A stretch of DNA of 64,000 bases from Actinomycetota bacterium (GTDB taxonomy: Bacteria > Actinomycetota > Aquicultoria > Subteraquimicrobiales > UBA9087). Position 1 is the stretch's first letter. Every line of letters begins with the position of its first letter. Positions 47,137 through 55,688 of the stretch are shown here, piece by piece. Both the position numbers and the translations under genes were made by a program. Under the pieces are notes generated by a model that saw only the letters and a program-made list of their open reading frames with translations, was not told the DNA's origin and ran no database searches. The DNA is taken from contig JASEEZ010000001.1 in NCBI GenBank assembly GCA_030019215.1, positions 103,876-167,875 on the forward strand, read 5' to 3'.

Positions 47137-47682
47137 CGGTTTTCTTGTTTTCCTGGTTTCGGGCGAGATTCCTGGTTTCAGGGTCACGCGTGGTAACGCC
47201 TCACTACCAACCCTTTGAATGTGAACGACAAATTGACGAGATGATGTTCCTTCGCAGGAGGTATTACCCGGAAGGTTGCTTTTGTTTTCCTTCAACAACC
47301 AGGCGATGAGGTCATTCTCGATCCGCTCAATATCACGTTCCCATATTCGATCGAGGACTTTCCGAAGGTCCATCACCCACACCTGGATCCTGGCGTTGAT
47401 CGCTCGAACCAAGCCGCGAAATGGGCCAGTGCTCCAATGCTCCCCGAGTCTTATGCTGATGTCGTTGGCCCATTTGTCTTGTTCCCCCGGTTTGATTCCG
47501 CCGGCCTTTCCAAGGTAAAGGGGTAAGCCATTTTCTTCGAGTACAAATGCATAAAGGCCAGCGGCGCCAATGGCCCTGCTGAAAGTCAATTTCTCATCAA
47601 GGAAACCCAAAAATTCCCAACTAGGTTGAACCTCGCGATCAAGTATCACACCGTGCAATGGGTTGAGTCTTTCACTGGACAT
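47131..47682 (-). CDS. Hypothetical cassette protein, weakly GIY-YIG-like
   Basis: 183 aa; AAGLYAFVLEENGLPLYLGKAGG motif; 3' end overlaps attC c. Confidence 0.5.
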   Translation of the reverse strand: MSSERLNPLHGVILDREVQPSWEFLGFLDEKLTFSRAIGAAGLYAFVLEENGLPLYLGKAGGIKPGEQDKWANDISIRLGEHWSTGPFRGLVRAINARIQVWVMDLRKVLDRIWERDIERIENDLIAWLLKENKSNLPGNTSCEGTSSRQFVVHIQRVGSEALPRVTLKPGISPETRKTRKPV

Positions 47683-47698
47683 TGTTCGTTTCTCTTTG

Positions 47699-47766
47699 GT
47701 CTAACGCTGGAACTCACCCGACCAAAAAGCGCCAGCTTTTTGGTCGGGTGCAGTGATTGGTTAGAC
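47699..47766 (-). repeat. Integron attC-like site b
   Basis: Plus strand GTCTAAC GCTGGAACTCACCCGACCAAAAAGCGCCAGCTTTTTGGTCGGGTGCAGTGATTG GTTAGAC; long imperfect stem. Confidence 0.88.
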
Positions 47767-47796
47767 TGTGTGAGAGCCAAAAGCGATTAATGCTGA

Positions 47797-48039
47797 TTAC
47801 TCTGTGCCGAACTCGCGATTCCAAATTTCTTCCATATGTTTCCATTGGTCCTTAGGTATGACTTGCGGCTTGCCGAAGAAGCCGCCCGAGAATGGCCCGA
47901 TGGATAAGCCAGCTCCACATTTCTTGCATTTACGAATGGCTTTCCCTTGAAACTGACCCCGGACTTCGAAAGCTCCGCTGTCACCTATTAGCGCTTCGCC
48001 CATATTTCCGCAGGAAGGGCACACAATCTGTTTTGACAT
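47797..48039 (-). CDS. Small protein with two CxxC pairs (zinc-ribbon-like), cassette
   Basis: MSKQIVCPSCGNMGEALIGDS...IRKCKKCGAGLS. Confidence 0.65.
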   Translation of the reverse strand: MSKQIVCPSCGNMGEALIGDSGAFEVRGQFQGKAIRKCKKCGAGLSIGPFSGGFFGKPQVIPKDQWKHMEEIWNREFGTE

Positions 48040-48065
48040 GCATATTCCTCCTCTTTACACGGGTG

Positions 48066-48263
48066 TCAAAAAATAAGCAAAAGAATTCCTATCGCGAGAA
48101 TAACCCATGAAGCTATGTTCAAGAACGAGACCCACGATGGCACCAAACCTGTTCCTGCTGTGTGCTCGAGTAGTTGAGAAGGTAAGCCGCTCCTGTTAAA
48201 CTTTTGTCTGGTTAGGATCGCCGACAGAATGATACCAACGACGCCAATAACAATTAAAACCAT
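48066..48263 (-). CDS. Small membrane protein, first gene of a two-gene cassette
   Basis: 65 aa; two hydrophobic segments; preceded by GGAGGTGAAATATG. Confidence 0.6.
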   Translation of the reverse strand: MVLIVIGVVGIILSAILTRQKFNRSGLPSQLLEHTAGTGLVPSWVSFLNIASWVILAIGILLLIF

Positions 48264-48278
48264 ATTTCACCTCCATCA

Positions 48279-48338
48279 GTCTAACGCCCAGCATCAGCGG
48301 CGGCGCGAAGCGCCGTCCGCTGCAACCGGTTGTTAGCT
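48279..48338 (-). repeat. Integron attC-like site a
   Basis: Plus strand GTCTAAC GCCCAGCATCAGCGGCGGCGCGAAGCGCCGTCCGCTGCAACCGGTT GTTAGCT. Confidence 0.88.
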
Positions 48339-48349
48339 GGCCGCATCAA

Positions 48350-48595
48350 TCAGTCTACTGGTTCCATTCTTCCCACTATTGTGGATAGCCAATACCCAAC
48401 CATCGAAACAAGGAAGAGCCACCAAAGGCCGGCAAACCACGGGTAGAGTAGGAATGTAAATGGGAAGAACACGACCTTGAGAATTGCCATGACCAAATCA
48501 CCGGCCCGATACGACGCAAGAGCCCCATGACCGACGATTACGATCAGCCCGACCCAGAAGACCAATCGCCCGAGAAGTCCTATGAGAATTCGCAT
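48350..48595 (-). CDS. Small membrane protein, first cassette next to attI
   Basis: 81 aa, hydrophobic, preceded by CAGGAGGGTGAATG. Confidence 0.6.
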   Translation of the reverse strand: MRILIGLLGRLVFWVGLIVIVGHGALASYRAGDLVMAILKVVFFPFTFLLYPWFAGLWWLFLVSMVGYWLSTIVGRMEPVD

Positions 48596-48634
48596 TCACC
48601 CTCCTGTTCCAGGCAGCTGCATCTATTACCGGCC

Positions 48635-48800
48635 AGATAACAATAATTATACAGCCTGTATAATACCACAAACAAAGGCTGCTTCCTTCTGCATAAGAAA
48701 TCGAACAATCCTTGATGCCCGCCATCAATAGCTGCTTTTACCAGCGCTTGCATCATTCTGACCACGCGGCCCTTTCCGGCTTATGCAGGCTGCATAAGCC
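48635..48800 (-). promoter_or_regulatory. Candidate attI region and cassette promoter (Pc)
   Basis: Between intI stop and first cassette: GTTATCT core-like site (48635..48641), TTGTTT-18-TATAAT promoter (48646..48675), palindromes 48646..48664 and 48778..48800. Confidence 0.5.
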
Positions 48801-48804
48801 TGGC

Positions 48805-49863
48805 TCAAAGCCCGTCGATCGGGCTTTGAACACCCTGGCCACCCTTGCTCAATACATGCGTGTAAACCATAGTCGTGCTAACGTCCTTGTGTCCCATAAG
48901 TTCTTGGATGGTTCGAATGTCGTAGCCAACTTCAAGCAGGTGTGTCGCAAATGAATGCCGGAAGGTGTGACACCCAACGTGCTTGACGACATTGGTCTTG
49001 TTAACTGCCTCCTTGACAGCTCGCTGGAGAATGGTTTCATGAGTATGATGACGACCTTCTTCAGCAGTCTTTCTGTTCTTCCACCGCTTCTCCTGCGGAA
49101 ATACCCACTGCCAGCACCAGTCGGCGGGCGCGTTGGGATACTTGCGATCCAGAGCCATCGGCATCTGAACCCGCCCCCAACCGGCGTCCAGATCCTTCTT
49201 GTGAATTGCTTTGACTTTCCGCAAGTGGTCATTGAGCGGCGACCTCAGTGACTCGGGGAGCATTGTGATTCGATCCTTGGCACCCTTCCCGTCACGAACC
49301 GTGATTTCATTGCGGGAGAAATCAATATCCTGAACTCGCAGGCGTAAACACTCCATGAGCCGCAGACCTGCACCATACATGAGCGAGGCCATGAGCCATT
49401 TGTCTCCGTTTAGCTGGCTGAGAACAGACTTCACCTCGTCTCGCGTCATTACCACGGGTAGACGTTTGGGCTTGCGGGCGCGGATCACGTTGCCAAGATC
49501 GCCGATGTCGCGACCGATCGCATGGCGATAGAGGAACAATAGCGCACTAAGGGCTTGATTCTGGGTTGAAGCACTGACCTTCTCCTTGACTGCCAGATGT
49601 GTCAAGAAAGCGTTGATTTCGGGTTCAGCCATCTCTTCTGGATGGCGCAGATTGTGGAAATGAATAAACCGCTTGACCCAAGAGCAATAGGTTTGTTCAG
49701 TCCGTCGACTGTAATGGCGGGAACGTAGAGCTTCGCGAAGGCGATCTAAGAGTTTTGGCCGCCTGCCAGCTGTTACCGGCTGTCGCTCATCTGCTACCGA
49801 AGAAATGGGTATAAGTCTTGCCCCTTTTGGTTGCATGATTCTTCCCCCTGCAGAGCAGTTCAA
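48805..49863 (-). CDS. intI: Integron integrase (IntI-type tyrosine recombinase)
   Basis: YSRRTEQTYCSWVKRFIHFHNLRHPEEM; YGAGLRLMECLRLRVQDIDF; IntI-specific insertion APADWCWQWVFPQEKRWKNRKTAEEGRHHTHETILQRAVKEAV; HTFRHSFATHLLEVGYDIRTIQELMGHKDVSTTMVYTHV. Confidence 0.93.
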   Translation of the reverse strand: MNCSAGGRIMQPKGARLIPISSVADERQPVTAGRRPKLLDRLREALRSRHYSRRTEQTYCSWVKRFIHFHNLRHPEEMAEPEINAFLTHLAVKEKVSASTQNQALSALLFLYRHAIGRDIGDLGNVIRARKPKRLPVVMTRDEVKSVLSQLNGDKWLMASLMYGAGLRLMECLRLRVQDIDFSRNEITVRDGKGAKDRITMLPESLRSPLNDHLRKVKAIHKKDLDAGWGRVQMPMALDRKYPNAPADWCWQWVFPQEKRWKNRKTAEEGRHHTHETILQRAVKEAVNKTNVVKHVGCHTFRHSFATHLLEVGYDIRTIQELMGHKDVSTTMVYTHVLSKGGQGVQSPIDGL

Positions 49864-49968
49864 GCCTTTTCACCGTCGCCAATAAGAGCTCTTTTTGGCA
49901 ATTGCACTTCTGTTCTGGTTCAAAAAATACCACAAGAGCACGCCTTTGTCGAGTTAACAAATTGTTAA

Positions 49969-51234
49969 TTAAGACTCTCCCACGATCATCCTTCCGTTGA
50001 TCATAACCATCTTGACCTCCTCGGAAGATGCTTTTGAGTATAATTCCCTGGATAAGTTTTGCCCATCTGAAGAAATCGAGGGGAGCTTCACGGCTATGAT
50101 ATCGGCTTTCTTCCCTTTCTCCAAACTCCCAATCAAATTATCAAATTTTAGAATCTTGGCTCCCTCTAAAGTCAGAATTCGCAAGCCCAGGTCAAAATCG
50201 AAAGAGTTCCCCTCGTTTTTCTGAATAGGCTTCAGGCTCTTCCGCACCTCCGAAAACAAGTCAAAACCGGGATTGCTTGCAAGGCTATCCGTGCCAACGC
50301 CGAAAGGTATCTCCCATCTTAAAAACTCATCCACCGGTGCCTGGCCCACACGCAGCATCTGATTGCTGGTTGGGCAGGTAACGATGGTCGCTTTCGCCTT
50401 CTTTAAAAGCTTCAAGTCCTCATCGCTTAAGTGAACACAATGAGCAGCTAAGGTGCGCTCGCTTAAGAGACCCAAATCCTCGAGATATTCGACGACAGAA
50501 TGGAATTTATCTAGGTTCTTCGCAAACGGGAGACCAAATCTCTTCGATAAAACCCTGAAGGGGCCGGAGCCACACCTTACAAGTTCATTTTCGTAAGCCG
50601 TTTCCGCCAGGTGGATGGTCACCGGGTACTCATTTTGATCCACAAGCCCCCTCACAGCCCTCAAAGCCTCCTCAGAAAGAGTGTAGATTGAATGAGGAGA
50701 GACGCCCATTCGCGTTAGACCTCCACCCGTCAAAGATGAGAGTTCCCTAAGTTTATCTTCAAAGCGCTCAAATTCTTGAGAAACATCCGAAGAGCCCACA
50801 CCCACCAACTCCAAGTAACTTATGCCACGCAAGCCAGTCTCCCTTAGGGCAACCGCTCCAGCACCAGTTCTGGTGATGTCGGCCACACACGTGATCCCTG
50901 CCTGCAACATCTTTCTCGCGCCGAAACGAGCCGATTCAACCCAGTCATCGTCGGAGAAACTGTCACTTCTTTTAATGAGTCTTTGAAGCCAGGGAAGGAA
51001 AGCAGTGGGCCTACAGATATCGCTAAAGAAAGAGTACTCCAGGTGACTATGGAGATTGACAAGCCCTGGTAAAAGAGCACAATCCTTCAAGTGAAGATGC
51101 TCTTCTTTTGGAAATCCTTTGAGGAGTCTTTCAGTGGAATCAATTTCAACTATTTGATCATCTTGAACGAGTATCCCCGCTTCGTAAATGGGGGGAGAAG
51201 TAACGGGCAAAACCACAGAAGCTGAGAGTATCAT
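49969..51234 (-). CDS. mqnX: Amidohydrolase, probable aminodeoxyfutalosine deaminase
   Basis: LPGLVNLHSHLEYS, TIHLAETAYEN, AAHCVHLS, GVGTDSLASNP; in mqn operon. Confidence 0.82.
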   Translation of the reverse strand: MILSASVVLPVTSPPIYEAGILVQDDQIVEIDSTERLLKGFPKEEHLHLKDCALLPGLVNLHSHLEYSFFSDICRPTAFLPWLQRLIKRSDSFSDDDWVESARFGARKMLQAGITCVADITRTGAGAVALRETGLRGISYLELVGVGSSDVSQEFERFEDKLRELSSLTGGGLTRMGVSPHSIYTLSEEALRAVRGLVDQNEYPVTIHLAETAYENELVRCGSGPFRVLSKRFGLPFAKNLDKFHSVVEYLEDLGLLSERTLAAHCVHLSDEDLKLLKKAKATIVTCPTSNQMLRVGQAPVDEFLRWEIPFGVGTDSLASNPGFDLFSEVRKSLKPIQKNEGNSFDFDLGLRILTLEGAKILKFDNLIGSLEKGKKADIIAVKLPSISSDGQNLSRELYSKASSEEVKMVMINGRMIVGES

Positions 51235-51245
51235 CGAACAACCCC

Positions 51246-52079
51246 TTACTTATCTCTTAGTAAAGTATCCTTCCGTAGTTCTTGACAGCGACAGGATCCC
51301 TTGAGCTCAATTTGACTCAAAGCGGAGAGCAACAAATCTCCGATATCCTTAGCCTCGCTTACGAAAATATCCTTGAACTCCGCATGCTCCCAGTCCTTAA
51401 CAATCCCTTCAGCGTAGTTGACCACCTGATATATCCCGGCATAACAAGCACCAATCTCTCTAGCCAAGTACACCTCGGGACAGAGGCTCTGACCAACGAT
51501 ATCCGCTCCCCACTCCCTCATTGCACAAACCTCTACCCGGCTCTCAAAGTGGTAACCATCGGTGACCACGTAAACTCCTCCATCAACCACATTCTTCTGA
51601 GGAAAAAGATTCCTTGCCACATTAAAAAGTAGTTGTGAAAGATCCGGACAGATGGGCTCGCGCATTATCAGAAGATAGTCAGCGGATAAGGAAACATCTT
51701 TTCTCATGCTCTGGTCGATGTAGTCGTGGGGGATGATCAAATCACGCGGACGTAACTCCTCACGAATGCTGCCCACTCCACCCTCAGCAATAATTTTTTT
51801 AACTCCGGCTTGCTGAAGAACCCAGAATAGTTGGCGCGAAGCATCAGCACGACTTACACCCTTTCGCCAGCCGTGCATCTTTACCGCAAGCACAGGCTCC
51901 TTTTCCACCTCGATCAACTTAAATCTAGGGCTAGGGCCAAAGGGGGTCTGAAAGACCAGCTCCTTTTCCAAAACTGACGCTTCTCTCCAACCCAAGTCCT
52001 CGGGGAAGTCAATGGAAAAAGTGCTTGAGCCTCCGATAAACGCCTTTTCTGCTTTTGGGATGTGGCTTCTAATTCGCAT
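51246..52079 (-). CDS. MTAP/PNP-family nucleoside phosphorylase
   Basis: FIGGSSTFSIDFPEDLG, EGGVGSIREELRPRDLIIPHDYIDQ, DGGVYVVTDGYHFESRVEVCAMREWGADIVGQSLCPEVYLAREIGACYAGIYQVVNYAEG. Confidence 0.82.
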   Translation of the reverse strand: MRIRSHIPKAEKAFIGGSSTFSIDFPEDLGWREASVLEKELVFQTPFGPSPRFKLIEVEKEPVLAVKMHGWRKGVSRADASRQLFWVLQQAGVKKIIAEGGVGSIREELRPRDLIIPHDYIDQSMRKDVSLSADYLLIMREPICPDLSQLLFNVARNLFPQKNVVDGGVYVVTDGYHFESRVEVCAMREWGADIVGQSLCPEVYLAREIGACYAGIYQVVNYAEGIVKDWEHAEFKDIFVSEAKDIGDLLLSALSQIELKGSCRCQELRKDTLLRDK

Positions 52080-53145
52080 AACAGTACACCCTCAAAACGT
52101 TAAACTCGGTATCTCGCTGAGCTGGAATCTTGCCAGCATTTTTTATAAGATGCACCATCTCCTCAATGGACATCTTGTGGGAGACCCCAGCTGCCCTCAC
52201 CACATTTTCTTCTATCATTATGCTCCCCAAGTCGTTTGCCCCAAAAGAAAGAGAAATCTGGCCCACCTCTTTTCCTTGAGTCACCCAAGAACCCTGAATA
52301 TTAGGGAAGTTATCAAGATACAAACGGCTGAGGGCCAACGTCCTAAGATATTCAAAGGAGGAGATCGGCTCACCGCCCAGGGCGGTGTTTCCGGGTTGGA
52401 ACGTCCAGGGAATAAAAGAGATAAAACCGCCTGTTTTATCTTGGAGCTTTCTCACCCTCTCTAGGTGTTCGACTCTATCTTCAGCCGATTCAACCGAACC
52501 CATCATCATCGTCGCCGTGGTTGTAAAGCCGAGGTTGTGCGCTTCTTCCATTACTTTAAGCCAAAGAGCCGATGAAATCTTCCTGGGGCTTATCTTTTGT
52601 CTCACCTCATCGACCAAGATTTCGGCTCCTCCCCCGGGAAGAGAGTCCAATCCCGCTTCCTTTAGTTCCTCCAAGACCTCGGAAATTGTCATTCCCGACG
52701 ATTCTGCTATATGGACAATCTCTGGAGGAGAAAAGCTATGGATCCTTATATCAAATTTCCTCTTTATCTTTTTCAGCATCTCTACATAGTAGTCTATTTT
52801 CAAATCCGGGTTAACCCCGCCCTGAAGCATCACCTGAGTTCCGGAGAGCTCGATGGCCTCAGCGACTTTATCCTCGATCTCCTGCTGACTCAAAACATAG
52901 GCCTCGGGGTCGTCAGCCGCCCGATAAAATGCACAAAATCGACACTCGTTTCGGCAAATGTTCGTATAGTTGATGTTGCGGTCAATTAAAAAAGTGGCCA
53001 CACTATCTGGGTGTTTTTGACGACACACAAGATCAGCTGCCCTTCCAAGCTCAAGAAAGTCGGCTTCCTTTAGAAGAAAAATAGCTTCATCAAAGTTAAG
53101 CCTTCCCCCTTCTACCGTCTTCTCTAAAATATCGCCTACTCTCAT
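52069..53145 (-). CDS. mqnC: Cyclic dehypoxanthinyl futalosine synthase
   Basis: Radical SAM ICRNECRFCAFYR; SLPGGGAEILVDEVRQKISPRK; PWTFQPGNT. Confidence 0.92.
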   Translation of the reverse strand: MRVGDILEKTVEGGRLNFDEAIFLLKEADFLELGRAADLVCRQKHPDSVATFLIDRNINYTNICRNECRFCAFYRAADDPEAYVLSQQEIEDKVAEAIELSGTQVMLQGGVNPDLKIDYYVEMLKKIKRKFDIRIHSFSPPEIVHIAESSGMTISEVLEELKEAGLDSLPGGGAEILVDEVRQKISPRKISSALWLKVMEEAHNLGFTTTATMMMGSVESAEDRVEHLERVRKLQDKTGGFISFIPWTFQPGNTALGGEPISSFEYLRTLALSRLYLDNFPNIQGSWVTQGKEVGQISLSFGANDLGSIMIEENVVRAAGVSHKMSIEEMVHLIKNAGKIPAQRDTEFNVLRVYCYAN

Positions 53146-53996
53146 ACTGGTACCTCCGCCCGAATTTTCGCAAACTCGAGTTCAGGAGCCTCTTTTAGCT
53201 CTCTCAACTCCTCGGCCATCTTATAAAAAAGAGCCAAGCCTTCCTGGTAAACCGGACCGAAATCAAACCTTAGAGTCTTAAAATAATCCCTGAGGAAAGG
53301 GGAGCTAAAGGGCTCCCACCTCGCTGCGTGCTCTGCAATTTCATTAAGATGCTCTCGAGAGTAAATCATCGACTTTCTAAAAAGATCGAACACATGCCTA
53401 CTCAAGTCGGAGCACTGCTCAGCAAACGACCTATTAACAGCCCAGACAGCAAAAACCATTCCTTTCCCCGTTAGCTTCTTCCACTCTTCCCCCAGATCGT
53501 AGAGGAAAAGACCGCCCTTTTCCAAAACAGACTTGAAATGGCACCTCAAAGCCTCATCCCCAATAAGCAGAGCGGCCTCCGCCTCAAAGAGCATCTTGCT
53601 CAAATCCGGTGGGCAGGAAAAATACTCTGGCTTCACCGAATATTTCCGCTCAAGAATTATCTTTAAAAGAACCTGGGAGGTCGCGGAAGTGTTGGTCAAA
53701 GCAATTTTTTTTCCCGAAAGCTCCTCAACGGGGCGCTTGCTCACAAGAAGAATGCTTTTCGCCTCGCCATCTGAACTCACAGTAAATTCAGGAAAGAGCA
53801 ATAAAGACCGGTGATTGCGAGCGTACTCGATGGAAGAAATCGGCGATATATCAAGCTCTCCCGCTATTAAAAGCCGATTCAACTCAGTTGGGGTTCCCTT
53901 TACGAGCTCAATATCGAGCAGGACATGGTTTTTGACTAAACCGTAATAAAGAGGCAGACAGTTTAAAAACTGGATATGTCCGACCCGCGGCCTCAA
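53142..53996 (-). CDS. mqnA: Chorismate dehydratase
   Basis: MRPRVGHIQFLNCLPLYYGL; ELDISPISSIEYARN. Confidence 0.92.
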   Translation of the reverse strand: MRPRVGHIQFLNCLPLYYGLVKNHVLLDIELVKGTPTELNRLLIAGELDISPISSIEYARNHRSLLLFPEFTVSSDGEAKSILLVSKRPVEELSGKKIALTNTSATSQVLLKIILERKYSVKPEYFSCPPDLSKMLFEAEAALLIGDEALRCHFKSVLEKGGLFLYDLGEEWKKLTGKGMVFAVWAVNRSFAEQCSDLSRHVFDLFRKSMIYSREHLNEIAEHAARWEPFSSPFLRDYFKTLRFDFGPVYQEGLALFYKMAEELRELKEAPELEFAKIRAEVPV

Positions 53997-55102
53997 TCCA
54001 TCACACCTTCTTCCCCATTCTCATAGATCCTTATGATGTTGTAGAGAGTGTCCCTTTCGACTGGTATCCTTCCAGTCTCACGGATTAAGCCAACGAGTTC
54101 GTTCTTGGCTATTGCTTGATCGGTCTCTGCACCAGCGGCATGGGTTATCTTCTCCTCAACCACTGTCCCGTCCAGATCATCAACACCAAAATGAAGGGAA
54201 AGCTGGGCCACCTTCAAGCCCAGCATGATCCAAAAGGCTTTGATGTGGGGGAAATTATCAAGGACAATCCTCGAAACGGCGAGCATCCTGAGGTTTTCTA
54301 AGGCAGTTACCATTCTCATTTCCTCGAACTCTGTGTTTCTGGGATGAAAAGGAAGGGGGACGAAAGACTGAAAACCCCCCGTCTCATCCTGAAGCTCCCG
54401 TAATCTAAAAAGATGGTCGATTCGCTCCTCAACTGTCTCGATGTGCCCATATAACATGGTGGCATTAGACTTAAGCCCGGTGGAGTGCGCCGTTCTCATC
54501 ACCTCAAGCCACTCATCGGCGGTGCATTTCTTCGGGCAAACTGCCTCCCTCACCCGAGTATCTAAAATTTCAGCTCCACCCCCCGGAAGGGAACCTAGAC
54601 CAACCTCCTTTAACCTCAAGAGAACTTCTTTCACCGGAAGTCCTGAAATTTCTGAAAAATAAGCTATCTCAACCGCCGTAAAGGCCTGTATGTGCACCTC
54701 AGGCATAGCCTCTTTTAACCTCTTTATAACCTCAAGATAGTAGTCAAAGGGTAGGTCTGGGTGAAGCCCGCTAACGATGTGAAGTTCGGTGATCCCGAGA
54801 TCTCTGGCCGACTCGGCTGATTTAAGAACTTCCTCAATGCTCATGGTGTAAGAGCCCGGGTCGCCCTTGTCCTTGCTAAAAGCGCAAAATCTGCATCTTG
54901 ATATGCAAACGTTGGTCAGGTTTATGTGGCGGTTGACATTAAAATAAGCGTAGTTGCCGGATTTTCTCTCCTTGACTTCTCGGGCAAGTTTTCCGAGAAA
55001 AAAGATGTCGTCCAGCTCAAAAAAAGAGAGGGCCTCCTCTTTTAAAAGCCTTTTCCCGCTCCTTACTTTTTCTTTAAGCTCACCAAGGTCGCTCCCCTTC
55101 AT
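53993..55102 (-). CDS. mqnE: Aminodeoxyfutalosine synthase
   Basis: NVCISRCRFCAFSKDKGDPGSYTMS; IVSGLHPDLPFDYYLEVI; SLPGGGAEILDTRVREAVCPKK. Confidence 0.92.
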   Translation of the reverse strand: MKGSDLGELKEKVRSGKRLLKEEALSFFELDDIFFLGKLAREVKERKSGNYAYFNVNRHINLTNVCISRCRFCAFSKDKGDPGSYTMSIEEVLKSAESARDLGITELHIVSGLHPDLPFDYYLEVIKRLKEAMPEVHIQAFTAVEIAYFSEISGLPVKEVLLRLKEVGLGSLPGGGAEILDTRVREAVCPKKCTADEWLEVMRTAHSTGLKSNATMLYGHIETVEERIDHLFRLRELQDETGGFQSFVPLPFHPRNTEFEEMRMVTALENLRMLAVSRIVLDNFPHIKAFWIMLGLKVAQLSLHFGVDDLDGTVVEEKITHAAGAETDQAIAKNELVGLIRETGRIPVERDTLYNIIRIYENGEEGVMD

Positions 55103-55118
55103 AAAATCTTCCCTTCCC

Positions 55119-55688
55119 TTAAGTTTGCCATCCTTTAAAAAGGTGGTGCTCTACCCCGAGGAGATCGAAAACCTTCCCCACAATGAAATTAACCAGACCC
55201 TCAATATCTTTCGGACTGTGATAAAAAGCTGGCATGGCCGGTAAGATATCGGCCCCGGCACGGGCAAGCTTCGCCATATTTTCCAGGTGAATCAAGTTGA
55301 GAGGAGTCTCTCGGGGAACCAGGACCAGCTGTCTCTTCTCCTTTAAGGCTACATCGGCTGCTCTCTCGAGCAAGTTTGACGAGATGCCATTGGCGAGAGC
55401 TCCCAGAGTCCCCATACTACAAGGAATAATGATCACCGCCCGCGGAGCCCTAGAGCCGCTTAAGAAGGCGGCGGAGTAATCATCGCTCTTCCAAATCCTC
55501 AACCGCGCTCCTCCTTTTCCAAAGTCCTTCTTAAGATCGAAACCGGGAAGCTCCTCAGCCATGACTCTCTCTCCAGCAGGCGTTATAGCAAGGTCAACCC
55601 CGTAACCACTCTTAAGGAGTTTCTCGACCAGCCTTACTCCATAGATGCTTCCGCTCGCCCCGGTGATTCCCACCACAAAATCAGACAA
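55119..55688 (-). CDS. ubiX: UbiX-family flavin prenyltransferase
   Basis: VVGITGASGSIYGVRLVEKL; VLVPRETPLNLIHLENM. Confidence 0.92.
   Translation of the reverse strand: MSDFVVGITGASGSIYGVRLVEKLLKSGYGVDLAITPAGERVMAEELPGFDLKKDFGKGGARLRIWKSDDYSAAFLSGSRAPRAVIIIPCSMGTLGALANGISSNLLERAADVALKEKRQLVLVPRETPLNLIHLENMAKLARAGADILPAMPAFYHSPKDIEGLVNFIVGKVFDLLGVEHHLFKGWQT

Noticed and set aside
49863-49968. LexA/SOS box upstream of intI
   Set aside because: TGAACCAGAACA-like word is a direct, not inverted, arrangement; no convincing CGAAC-N4-GTTCG or CTGT-N8-ACAG box.
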